A program made the position numbers and the translations under genes. DNA of 64,000 nt, taken from Clostridia bacterium. GTDB lineage: Bacteria; Bacillota; Clostridia; UMGS1883. This document shows, one piece after another, positions 44,031 through 52,025 of this stretch (its first letter is position 1; every line of letters starts with the position of its first letter). The stretch is taken from assembly GCA_017472685.1 (NCBI GenBank), contig JAFUOO010000005.1, positions 161,738-225,737 of the forward strand, given 5' to 3'. The notes under the pieces were generated by a model, which was given only the letters and a program-made list of their open reading frames with translations, was not told the DNA's origin and made no database searches.

Positions 44031-44996
44031 TTATAAATATTTATTTAAAAACTCCTTAACCTTTTTTTCGTAAAGGGGCACGTTTTCGTAATACGCTGCG
44101 GCATGACCTGCGTTTTCAACAATCAGGAGCTCACAGGGGGAGTTGCATGCGTTGTAGTTTCTGTAGCTCATTTCCGTGGGGACAAAATCGTCCTTTTCGC
44201 CGTGGATAAAAAGAATGGGAATGCTTGTTTTGGTAACGGCATTTAATGTTGAATAGTCCTTAAAGCCGTAGCCGGCTGTTTTCTTTGTGAGCATGTCGTT
44301 AAAGTTCATAACGGGAAATTCGGGCAGGTGATAGTCACGCTTTAAAATGTGCGCAAATACATCATAGGGCGAGGTGAAGGCACAATCTGAAATAATTGCC
44401 TTTAAGTTTTTGGGCAGCTTCTTAAAGCCCGATGCCATAACAACAGTTGCCGCACCCATGGACACGCCGTAAAGCACAATGTTCTTTTTAAAGTCAAAAC
44501 GCTCATTTACATAGTTCATCCAGCACAGACAGTCGAAGCGGTCAAGAATGCCGAAGCCCACATAAGCCCCCTCGCTTTTGCCGTGAGCACGGTTGTCAAC
44601 CACTAAGCAGTCGTAGCCCTCCCTGAGGAAAAACGCCGCAACAGACGAGCAGGAGTCCCATCCGTTGGAGGTGTAGCCGTGAAAACAGATGACAATTGTG
44701 TCAGCATCTTCGTCTGCAGGGATATAGTCGCCGTGAAGGGTAAGACCGTCGCGTGATTTAATGGTTAAATGCTCCATTTCACGCTCGCTGAGCCAGTCCT
44801 TATTGGCATGAATAATTTTTTTGTATTCCTCCCACTGAGCCATGTCAGCCATTTCGTTAAGGTCAACACGGTTTTCCATCTGGCGGGGGATAACTCTTTT
44901 GTATAAGGTGTAGGCTCCGTATGCACTGCCTGCACCTGCTATAAGTGCTGTGCCGCCTAAAATTGCGGCAGCTTTTTTTACGCCCTTCAAGTACAT
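44031..44996 (-). CDS. Membrane-anchored alpha/beta hydrolase
   Basis: 321 residues. One N-terminal membrane segment (AAAILGGTALIAGAGSAYGAYTLY) followed by a serine hydrolase: oxyanion region ICFHGYTSNGWDSC (~108), DNRAHGKSEG (~140), nucleophile elbow YGVSMGAATVVM (Ser ~184), Asp in HGEKDDFVP (~260) and His in ENAGHAAAYY (~288). The BAAT/YqkD-like arrangement. First gene of the operon with the condensation protein, carrier and ligase; it could release or modify the product at the membrane, as a thioesterase would. The RBS GGAGG is only 2 bases from the ATG; TTG at 44990 is better spaced and could be the real start. Confidence 0.85.
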   Translation of the reverse strand: MYLKGVKKAAAILGGTALIAGAGSAYGAYTLYKRVIPRQMENRVDLNEMADMAQWEEYKKIIHANKDWLSEREMEHLTIKSRDGLTLHGDYIPADEDADTIVICFHGYTSNGWDSCSSVAAFFLREGYDCLVVDNRAHGKSEGAYVGFGILDRFDCLCWMNYVNERFDFKKNIVLYGVSMGAATVVMASGFKKLPKNLKAIISDCAFTSPYDVFAHILKRDYHLPEFPVMNFNDMLTKKTAGYGFKDYSTLNAVTKTSIPILFIHGEKDDFVPTEMSYRNYNACNSPCELLIVENAGHAAAYYENVPLYEKKVKEFLNKYL

Positions 44997-45019
44997 TCCT
45001 CCTCATTATAACTACAATA

Positions 45020-45049
45020 ATTTTATCACGATTTTATTTATATTGTCAA
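45020..45049 (-). promoter_or_regulatory. Sigma-A promoter for the dissociated NRPS-like operon
   Basis: On the minus strand: TTGACA (45049-45044), 18-base spacer, TAAAAT (45025-45020), 24 bases before the hydrolase start. No clear operator is seen. Confidence 0.7.
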
Positions 45050-45074
45050 TAAAATAACAGCCTGAAATGCTTAT

Positions 45075-45668
45075 TTAGACACATTGGGTCCGAATGTTGA
45101 TTTTAGGTAAGTTTTCGGCACAAACGCTTATGGAATAATTGTCGGATGAGGTGGAAAAAAGCATGTTTCTTACACTCTCTGTCAGCACATCAAAGCTTGA
45201 AAGCGGCTTTGAAAGCCCTGTGCCCAGCATTTTTATGTAGGCTTCCTTTTTTGTCCACACCTCAAAAAAGCGCTCCGTGTCATTTTTGATATAACATTTT
45301 TCGTTTTCGGTAAAAAAGCGCACAGCAGGCGAAATGCCGCCTGTTATCTTCTGAAGGTCAATGCCGATGGGGGAAGTGTGCGATACAAATGCAATTAAAT
45401 TACCTGAATGTGATATTGAAAAGTGGTAGTTTTCCTTTTCGACATAGGGTTTGCCGTGCTCGTTATACGAAAACACTACAGCCTCAAAGGGTATGCCCAT
45501 AGCTTTTGACACCTCGCATCGGGCAAGAAGGTGAGAAAGGAGTGACAAGGCTTTGTCGTGCTCGCACTTTAAGCTCTTTATTTTTTCAAGCCGTTCCTCT
45601 GTGGCAAAGGGCAGGTATTTCTCGTACTCAGAAAAAGGCTTGTTCACTTTAAGCAACGTGATATCCAT
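45075..45668 (-). CDS. Sfp-type 4'-phosphopantetheinyl transferase
   Basis: 197 residues, a little shorter than Sfp (about 224). It transfers the phosphopantetheine arm of CoA to the Ser of carrier proteins. Motifs: HGKPYVEKENYHFSISHSGN (P1/P2 region), IGIDLQKI (Mg-binding Asp) and FFEVWTKKEAYIKMLGTGLS (WxxKEA with catalytic Glu and Lys). It precedes the carrier-containing operon on the same strand and follows the methyltransferase gene by 9 bases. The obvious partner is the carrier protein at 42357-42581. Confidence 0.93.
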   Translation of the reverse strand: MDITLLKVNKPFSEYEKYLPFATEERLEKIKSLKCEHDKALSLLSHLLARCEVSKAMGIPFEAVVFSYNEHGKPYVEKENYHFSISHSGNLIAFVSHTSPIGIDLQKITGGISPAVRFFTENEKCYIKNDTERFFEVWTKKEAYIKMLGTGLSKPLSSFDVLTESVRNMLFSTSSDNYSISVCAENLPKINIRTQCV

Positions 45669-45677
45669 AAAAATACC

Positions 45678-46232
45678 TCAATGATTTTTTTCGATTACTA
45701 TAAAAAGCGGGGGACAGTTAGGTCGGTTGTAAAAGGAATGGAGCATAACAGTGTATTTTTTGCTGTCGAGCCCGGCGAGAAAGGCAAGCAGGTTGTCTCT
45801 TTCTTCAAAGCCCGTGTCACCGCCATAGTAGGAGCATATTGACACAAAGCCATCGGGCGGAATTATGTCAAGTGCGGCTTCAATTGCCTTTATGCTTGTA
45901 TCGGAATGTGAAAAAATGCTGTGGTCGCCTCCGGGCAGAAAGCCAAGGTTAAAAACAACACACTTTGCACTTTTTACATAGCTCTTTAAGTTGTGGTGGC
46001 TGTCAAGTATGAGATGGGCGTTTGTAATGCCGTTTTCCTCCAAAAGCCTCTTGGTGGAACTAAGCGCTTCTTCTTGAATATCAAAGGCATAAACCTCCCT
46101 TGCCAAATTGCAAAGAAGCAGCGTGTCTCTGCCTCTGCCCATGGTGGCATCCACACAAATGTCGTCATTATTTATGTGTTTCTTTAAATATTCATGTGAA
46201 AGCTTTAATGCGTTTTTATCGTAGTAGGTCAT
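45678..46232 (-). CDS. YtqB/MnmM-like class I methyltransferase
   Basis: 184 residues from the ATG at 46232 (RBS GAGGTG). SAM-binding fold: ICVDATMGRGRDTLLLCNL (motif I), VYAFDIQEEAL (motif II), then CVVFNLGFLPGGDHSIFSHSDT, a signature of the YtqB family, and NRPNCPPLFIVIEKN at the end. The Bacillus and staphylococcal members methylate nm5s2U34 of tRNA to mnm5s2U (MnmM). It appears to share a transcript with the phosphopantetheinyl transferase gene, although the functions are unrelated. Confidence 0.85.
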   Translation of the reverse strand: MTYYDKNALKLSHEYLKKHINNDDICVDATMGRGRDTLLLCNLAREVYAFDIQEEALSSTKRLLEENGITNAHLILDSHHNLKSYVKSAKCVVFNLGFLPGGDHSIFSHSDTSIKAIEAALDIIPPDGFVSICSYYGGDTGFEERDNLLAFLAGLDSKKYTVMLHSFYNRPNCPPLFIVIEKNH

Positions 46233-46292
46233 AATTTCACCTCGCGCTAAGGATAACACAAAAATTTGGCAATTACAATTAAAATATATTAA

Positions 46293-46538
46293 TTATTCTG
46301 CTTGAATGAGTTGATTTAAAGTAACCTTAAGAACTGTTGAAAAAAAAACCAATTCAATATCTGTTACAAATCGCTGACCGGATTCAATGCGTTGAACCGC
46401 ATTTTTGTCTACATCAAGTCCGGATAATTGTAATCTGTCCGCAAGCTCGCGCTGTGATATTTTCATTTCTTTGCGGAGACGAGAAATGTTTTTTCCGCAA
46501 AGGTTGTTTCTTCCGTCGATAGTTTTGTTTATAAACAT
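46293..46538 (-). CDS. Small XRE-family regulator
   Basis: 81 residues, essentially one Cro/C1 HTH: ISRLRKEMKISQRELADRLQ, then LSGLDVDKNAVQRIESGQRF, then ELVFFSTVLKVTLNQLIQAE. This pattern (LxVDKNAVQRIExGxRxV) is common in clostridial plasmid- and prophage-borne regulators. Divergent from the L12-like membrane protein gene across a 117-base gap with two inverted repeats. It probably represses that gene, itself or both. Confidence 0.85.
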   Translation of the reverse strand: MFINKTIDGRNNLCGKNISRLRKEMKISQRELADRLQLSGLDVDKNAVQRIESGQRFVTDIELVFFSTVLKVTLNQLIQAE

Positions 46539-46554
46539 ATAATTTCCTTCCTTT

Positions 46555-46626
46555 TTGACATTTTGTGCTTGTCAACATAAAAATTGTATGCTATAATCGA
46601 GAAGAAATGACATTCAGTGAATGTCA
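46555..46626 (+). promoter_or_regulatory. Promoter with two candidate operators
   Basis: -35 TTGTCA (46569-46574), 17-base spacer, -10 TATAAT (46592-46597). Inverted repeat TTGACA...TTGTCAA (46555-46575) overlaps the -35. A perfect 19-base palindrome TGACATTCA-G-TGAATGTCA (46608-46626) lies just after the -10. Both contain TGACA, so the same repressor may bind them. Confidence 0.7.
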
Positions 46627-46655
46627 AAAGTGCATTTTGTTGAGGGGGCGTTTTT

Positions 46656-47906
46656 ATGAGATATGATGTAGAATTATCGGCATGTGGTAACGAAAGTATG
46701 AAAGTGGTAAAAGAACTGAAAAATATTTTAGGAACAGATTGGGTTCAAGCAAAGAGAATTGTTGAAAATCTGCCGACTGTAGTTATGAAAAATGTGGATA
46801 TAGATGAGGCGGAACGGGTTGAATACATTTTGGAATCCTGCGGTGCAACGGTTAAATTAATCTCGTTAAACAGTTCACATACTCCAATGCCTGTTGCTGC
46901 AAATGGCGTTTTTAAAACAAGCGGTAATGATAGAGAAAGGCTTATTCAAATATATAACGCATACACTGAAAATAGTAAAAAAATTAAGGAATTAACTGCT
47001 CAAATTGAAAAAGAGAAGTTATCAATCAAGGCTTTGGATGCATTAATTACTTCAATAAAAAATAATATAGAAAAGAATAAAAGTATTATTCGAACAAATG
47101 GTGAGAATAGTAGACCGAAAGCCAGATTTTCTCTGAGTATAATGTCAGCGGTACCGGATTTTGATGATCTCAAATTTATTCTTTTTGGGGGAACAATTGT
47201 TACTTTTGTACTGTTTTTATTTTTAGTAGCTATTGTTCCGAAGTTTTTGGAAAATTTGATTCCTGACAAATATATAGGTTTAACGGTATGGTTAGGATCG
47301 CCTGCGGTAGGTGTTGCACTTTGTTTAGTTGTGATAGTTTTTTGTGCGGTAAGAGAAATTGTTGAAGAAGCTATGAGATATTCTTCAAGATTAAAGGATA
47401 GAAGAGCCTATGATGCAAATCATGCAAGAAATGAAGCTGAAGAATTTTTAAGTCATATCAATGAGCATTATGCAGAAATTACAAGAAAAGAAGAACAAAT
47501 AAAAGACAAACAAGCAAACATTTCACAATTGGAGGTTCAGAAAAAGAAACTGAGGGCATTTTCTCATGACATTAATATGCCTCCTGAGTTATGTTCGGCT
47601 GATGGAGTAGCAATTCTGTTAAACTATATAGATACAGGCAGAGCAAGCAGTATACAAGATGCTATTAATTTGCACGACAGTAAGCTGTTAGAAAATGCAA
47701 GACTTGAAGAATATAAGAAACAAACTGAATATGCACGTGTTCAGGCGGAAAATGCAAGAATTGCAGCAGAAAATTCAGAGAAAGCTTTGGAAATTTCAAA
47801 GCAAACGGCAGCAGATGCTGAAAGAGCAGCTGATGCAGCGGCAGATGCGGCTTATTATGAAAGACAGCGGTATTGGGATAATCTGATGAATGCAAATAAG
47901 AAATAA
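46656..47906 (+). CDS. Membrane protein with N-terminal ribosomal L7/L12-like domain and coiled coils
   Basis: 416 residues. Residues 1-70 follow the ribosomal L7/L12 C-terminal domain closely: RYDVELSACGNESMKVVKEL, then LGTDWVQAKRIVENLPTVVM, then AERVEYILESCGATVKLI. After a linker come a coiled coil (~92-145), two membrane segments (~173-195 and ~211-232), a second coiled coil (~240-300), and a C-terminal Ala/Glu-rich helix (~345-405, with ARVQAENARIAAENSEKALE). It is not the ribosomal protein, which is ~120 residues and cytosolic. The L12-like fold is the translation-factor-binding part of the stalk, so a ribosome- or GTPase-docking membrane protein is one thought. AT-richer than most genes here; divergent from an XRE regulator. 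Confidence 0.8.
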   Translation: MRYDVELSACGNESMKVVKELKNILGTDWVQAKRIVENLPTVVMKNVDIDEAERVEYILESCGATVKLISLNSSHTPMPVAANGVFKTSGNDRERLIQIYNAYTENSKKIKELTAQIEKEKLSIKALDALITSIKNNIEKNKSIIRTNGENSRPKARFSLSIMSAVPDFDDLKFILFGGTIVTFVLFLFLVAIVPKFLENLIPDKYIGLTVWLGSPAVGVALCLVVIVFCAVREIVEEAMRYSSRLKDRRAYDANHARNEAEEFLSHINEHYAEITRKEEQIKDKQANISQLEVQKKKLRAFSHDINMPPELCSADGVAILLNYIDTGRASSIQDAINLHDSKLLENARLEEYKKQTEYARVQAENARIAAENSEKALEISKQTAADAERAADAAADAAYYERQRYWDNLMNANKK

Positions 47907-47952
47907 CATATAAAGATTATAAGAATAGGATGTGCATAGTATAACGAAAAAA

Positions 47953-48006
47953 CCCGCAACAATTGGTGGTATAGTTTCACTACATATGTTGCGGGATGTA
48001 TTTTTT
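47953..48006 (+). terminator. Long-stem terminator
   Basis: CCCGCAACA and TGTTGCGGG enclose a smaller TAGTTTCACTA hairpin and are followed by ATGTATTTTTT. Confidence 0.8.
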
Positions 48007-48051
48007 AGGTATATATGGCTCCATTGTGTAAGATGAAAGTGAGGAATTTTA

Positions 48052-51000
48052 GTGAAAAGAGTTTTAAGTTTGGTTTTGGTTGTGTGTATAATATTTGCTG
48101 TTGCACCTGTTGGGGTGTTGGCGGGGGAAGTGTGGAATGATGACGAAATATCATTTGCATTCTCTGAAACAAACGAAAAAACAATTTTTAATTATTGTAT
48201 AAATGATATGGATTTAAACATTGCTGCAACATGTGCGGTTCTTGCCAACGTATTTTGTGAATCAAGTTTTAATCCTAATAAATTAGGAGATTATATTGAT
48301 GGTACATATACTAGTTACGGTATTTGCCAATGGCATGCCGGGCGGTATAATAATTTAAAGAATTGGTGCAATCAAAATGGATATGATTACACGACACTTA
48401 ATGGACAGCTTCATTTTTTGAAATATGAATTAAAAAATTCATATTCGAGTGTTTGGAGTAAACTGCAATCTGTTAAAAATAATGAAGACGGATGTCGCGA
48501 AGCGGCTATGTATTGGTGTGCTGTATATGAAGTCCCGGAAGGTTTCGGATATTGGGAAAACGGCGTGTTAAATTATGGAACAACATCTATTTATAGGGGG
48601 AATCTTGCCATAGAAACATATTGGGATAAATATGCAAACAATTCTGAAACGGGGGCATATATGGCAACAGCCGATGCTTATAAACTGGTTGACTATTTAA
48701 ATGGTTTGGTAGGAAATTATTTTGAAAGTGGAAAATGTCAGGCTTTTGTATATCAAAGCCTAAATAAATGTTTAGGTGTAGAAAATACTGTTGTATCGTG
48801 CTGTGCAACTAAAGCATGGCAAAATTATGGAGTGGCGTATTCCAGAGATGATATTCCGCTGGGAGCGGCTGTTTATTTTGGCGGTTCTAACACAGTTGAT
48901 AGTTATTGCGGACAAAAAGCCGGACATGTTGGGTTGTATATAGGCGACGATTACATTGTACACGTATGGGGCGCTAAAGTTGTAAAAACTACAATTGACT
49001 ACGTTATAAACCGTGGCTATACATATCGTGGTTGGGGTTGGCAAGGCGAATATGAATTGATAGATTATATCGTTTCAACAGAGGTTAATATTGCGTTCCC
49101 TGAAAATGATTCCTGGCAGGATCCGAGGAAAGATATTGTTATTAAGTGGAACGCAATGGAAGGTGCGGCAGGCTACAGAGTTGCTGTAAAATGTGACAGC
49201 GGTATTCATGAGGGCGAAAAGCCTTACGACAATGTGTGGACAACGGGCACAAGCTTTACAATACCGTACGGAACGCTTTATCATAATGAAAGCTATAAAA
49301 TATGGGTAGGCGGATATGAAAGCAAGAGTGCGAGTGAAGCAATCACTGCGGGGAATTCGATTAGTATAAATATAATGAGCGGCCCGCAGATTGATAGCCC
49401 TTCTAACGGATATGAGTATGCACATCCTGCGAATACTACGGTAACATGGACAGCTGTTGAAAGTGCAAGCAGTTATATTATAAAGCTTGTCAATACAGAA
49501 ACCGGAGAAGTTATATACAACAACGAAGATATAGGAGATACTTTAAGCTACACCTTTACAGATTTAGAGGAAGATACCGAATATAAGTTTGCGGTAGGAA
49601 CAGATGACGGTTGGTGGAATCAGGGAGATTTTTATTTTAGTACGTCGGAGTTTCCGGTTATAAGCTATCCCGGTAACAATGATGTATGTGATAGCAAAAG
49701 TGTAACAGTAAAATGGTCAAGTGTACCCGGAGCGGAGGATTACCGGCTAATACTTAAGGATGCGTCCGGAAATATAATCAGCGGATATAACGAGGTGTCA
49801 ACTAACGGAAAAACAAGCTATACTGTAACAGGCCTGGAAAAAGGTGAGACCTATAAGGTTAATGTATACGGTGTAATAGATGATGGGAATACTGTTCAAA
49901 AATTCTGGGGAAAGAAAACAGTTGTATTTACCATTGCAGATGACAAGGTCGAGGAAACTGTTACTTTAAATTGGCGAGACTACGAGGACGGAGAAATCAA
50001 GGAATATACTATTGACTCAAGTTCAGCCAAACCTAAAAGACCGTATTCATTCTTTTTTGAAACGAACTCTGCTGAAGCTCCTGTAATCAAAATATCGGAC
50101 AATACTGTAATAAAGGCAGTATTGGGTGATAATGTTGTTACTGTTACTTGCATAGGGGAAGGTAATGCCTCACTAACGCTTTCGGTGGAAGGGAAGAGTA
50201 TAAAGCTTAACTTTATTGTGACGGATACTGCGGAGGAAACGAAAACAACACTTTCATGGAGCAATTATGAAGATGGTTATATACATGAATGCTTAATAGA
50301 TGTAGAAAACGCAATATTTGAAAGACCCTTTGTTTTGTATTATGAAACTAATTCATCAAAAGCTCCGGTGTTGACAATTTCAAATGAGTATGTAATAAAT
50401 GCGGAGATAGCTGAAAACTGTGTTAACGTAAATTATATAGGTGCGGGCGAATCTATTTTGACGCTTTCAGTTGATGGTGTGAGCATATCGTTCACATTTA
50501 TTGTTTCGGATATAGGTGGCGAAGAAGCAGAAATTGTAGACAGCGGAACAGATACAAACGGTATTGCTTGGACAATAGATGTTAACGGTGTATTGACATT
50601 CAGCGGAACGGGAGCAATGCAGGATTATGCGGATATGACAGAGTCACCCTTTTATAACAATACAGATATAAAGAAGGTCGTTATAGAAGAAGGCGTAACT
50701 TCGATGGGTGATTATGTTTTGTATGGCTGTGAAAGTATAGCGGAAATAGCTTTGTCGGATAGCATTGAGATTGTAGGATTTGCGGCGATGCATAGCTGCT
50801 CGAGTCTTGAAAATATAATACTCCCAGAAAGGCTTTGTGAAATCAGGAATAACGCATTTTACGGATGTTCGGGGTTAAAAGAGGTCATTATTCCGGAAAG
50901 CGTAAAAGTAATTCCGAAGCGCTGTTTCATGAAGTGTGAAAGTCTGGCAAACGCGGTATTACATGATGGCATTACCGAAATAGGAGAGGATGCATTTAGA

Positions 51001-51654
51001 GAGTGTGCTTCATTGAAACAGATTGAGTTACCCGAAAAATTAACAACTGTCGGTAAGAATTGTTTTAGAGATTGTACAGCGCTTGAAAATATTGTTATTC
51101 CGGTAGCCGTTCAGACAGTAAACAAAGGAGCTTTCAGAGGTTGTACTGCGTTAGAAAGTGCGGAATTTAAAAATACTCTTGCAGAAGCTGAGCAAGACCT
51201 GTTTTATGAGTGCAGTAATCTGACAACAGTTGTACTGCCTGTTGGAATAGAGATTATAGGCGATGCTGTGTTCTGCGGTTGTGAGCAGCTTTCTTATGTG
51301 TATTTCAGCGGGGAAGAAAGTGAGTGGTTGTCCGTTGAAGTTGGTGACGATAATGAAGTACTGGCAAGTGCAACCATATATTATACAGAGTCTGAAAAAG
51401 AACCGTTTGAAATAGAAATAACGGAAGATGATTTTGAAGTACGGTTTGATATAAGTATTAAAGAAAAATGTGTGGTTTATGTTGCGGAATATGAAGGCGA
51501 AACAATGATAAATGCGAGCATAATGCCTGTGAACGCTAATGAGGCAATATCGGTAACCGCAGTCAAGGATGAGGAAGAAAGACTTATGAAGATATTTGTA
51601 TGGTCGGAAGATATGAAACCTTATACAGAGGTTGTTGAAAGGATAGTTAAATAA
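48052..51654 (+). CDS. Secreted lysozyme-like / NlpC-P60-like / LRR protein
   Basis: 1200 residues from GTG 48052 (GAGG upstream). Signal peptide 1-24. Residues ~30-195 resemble phage-tail lysozyme domains (AATCAVLANVFCESSFNPNK with Glu70, then YGICQWHAGRYNNL). Residues ~205-340 resemble an NlpC/P60 or CHAP peptidase (GKCQAFVYQSL with Cys229, KAGHVGLYIGDDYIVHVW with His292). Then three FN3-like sandwiches (~345-635), a ~90-residue domain in two tandem copies (~640-730, ~735-825; each has NYEDG/DYEDG and ETNS.APV), a BspA-type leader (GIAWTIDVNGVLTFSGTGAM) with LRR_5 repeats (~860-1110), and the shared C-terminal domain. Two cell-wall-cutting domains in one exported protein suggest wall remodelling or attack on other cells. 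Confidence 0.85.
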   Translation: MKRVLSLVLVVCIIFAVAPVGVLAGEVWNDDEISFAFSETNEKTIFNYCINDMDLNIAATCAVLANVFCESSFNPNKLGDYIDGTYTSYGICQWHAGRYNNLKNWCNQNGYDYTTLNGQLHFLKYELKNSYSSVWSKLQSVKNNEDGCREAAMYWCAVYEVPEGFGYWENGVLNYGTTSIYRGNLAIETYWDKYANNSETGAYMATADAYKLVDYLNGLVGNYFESGKCQAFVYQSLNKCLGVENTVVSCCATKAWQNYGVAYSRDDIPLGAAVYFGGSNTVDSYCGQKAGHVGLYIGDDYIVHVWGAKVVKTTIDYVINRGYTYRGWGWQGEYELIDYIVSTEVNIAFPENDSWQDPRKDIVIKWNAMEGAAGYRVAVKCDSGIHEGEKPYDNVWTTGTSFTIPYGTLYHNESYKIWVGGYESKSASEAITAGNSISINIMSGPQIDSPSNGYEYAHPANTTVTWTAVESASSYIIKLVNTETGEVIYNNEDIGDTLSYTFTDLEEDTEYKFAVGTDDGWWNQGDFYFSTSEFPVISYPGNNDVCDSKSVTVKWSSVPGAEDYRLILKDASGNIISGYNEVSTNGKTSYTVTGLEKGETYKVNVYGVIDDGNTVQKFWGKKTVVFTIADDKVEETVTLNWRDYEDGEIKEYTIDSSSAKPKRPYSFFFETNSAEAPVIKISDNTVIKAVLGDNVVTVTCIGEGNASLTLSVEGKSIKLNFIVTDTAEETKTTLSWSNYEDGYIHECLIDVENAIFERPFVLYYETNSSKAPVLTISNEYVINAEIAENCVNVNYIGAGESILTLSVDGVSISFTFIVSDIGGEEAEIVDSGTDTNGIAWTIDVNGVLTFSGTGAMQDYADMTESPFYNNTDIKKVVIEEGVTSMGDYVLYGCESIAEIALSDSIEIVGFAAMHSCSSLENIILPERLCEIRNNAFYGCSGLKEVIIPESVKVIPKRCFMKCESLANAVLHDGITEIGEDAFRECASLKQIELPEKLTTVGKNCFRDCTALENIVIPVAVQTVNKGAFRGCTALESAEFKNTLAEAEQDLFYECSNLTTVVLPVGIEIIGDAVFCGCEQLSYVYFSGEESEWLSVEVGDDNEVLASATIYYTESEKEPFEIEITEDDFEVRFDISIKEKCVVYVAEYEGETMINASIMPVNANEAISVTAVKDEEERLMKIFVWSEDMKPYTEVVERIVK

Positions 51655-51664
51655 TTAAAAAGAT

Positions 51665-51696
51665 GCCCCGCACAAAAGTGCGGGGTGCTTTTTTGC
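51665..51696 (+). terminator. Rho-independent terminator
   Basis: GCCCCGCAC-AAAA-GTGCGGGGTGC followed by TTTTTT. Confidence 0.9.
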
Positions 51697-51725
51697 ACAT
51701 CAAAATTACAATACGGTTACATTTG

Positions 51726-51754
51726 TTGAAAAAGGGAATAAATTTTGCTAAAAT
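51726..51754 (+). promoter_or_regulatory. Sigma-A promoter for the small membrane protein
   Basis: TTGAAA (51726-51731), 17-base spacer, TAAAAT (51749-51754), 18 bases before the start codon. Confidence 0.65.
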
Positions 51755-51771
51755 AATACCGAGGTGATAGC

Positions 51772-51948
51772 ATGAAACACAAAGGCACAATAGTTGCCCT
51801 TTTCATAATTTTAATACTTCTTATTGTGGCAAAGTTCGGGTTTAACCAAAGCTTTGAAAGGAAAGAGGTTATTGTGGAGCCCACAGAGGATGTAACGCTC
51901 GGGGTGCTTGAAAACACACAAATAAGGGCTTTACCTACCCAAAATTAA
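51772..51948 (+). CDS. Small single-pass membrane protein upstream of the sigma factor
   Basis: 58 residues. MKHKGTIVALFIILILLIVA is a positively charged start followed by one membrane helix. The rest (KFGFNQSFERKEVIVEPTEDV ... ENTQIRALPTQN) is a short, probably extracytoplasmic tail. RBS GAGGTGATAGC precedes ATG and a promoter lies upstream. The sigma factor gene starts 77 bases later. The family is unknown to me. Position and size suggest a partner or sensor for the sigma/anti-sigma pair. The opposite strand also has an open frame here (to 51717) but without a ribosome site. Confidence 0.7.
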   Translation: MKHKGTIVALFIILILLIVAKFGFNQSFERKEVIVEPTEDVTLGVLENTQIRALPTQN

Positions 51949-52025
51949 AAAATTTTAAAATTTTTTAAAATTAATGCAACTTTTTGGGTGCCTTAATTGT
52001 ATTACATGTGGAGGAGGTGAAAAAC

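Noticed and set aside
51717..51917. 66-codon minus-strand frame opposite the small membrane protein
   Set aside because: No ribosome site; the plus-strand frame has a promoter, ribosome site and membrane helix.
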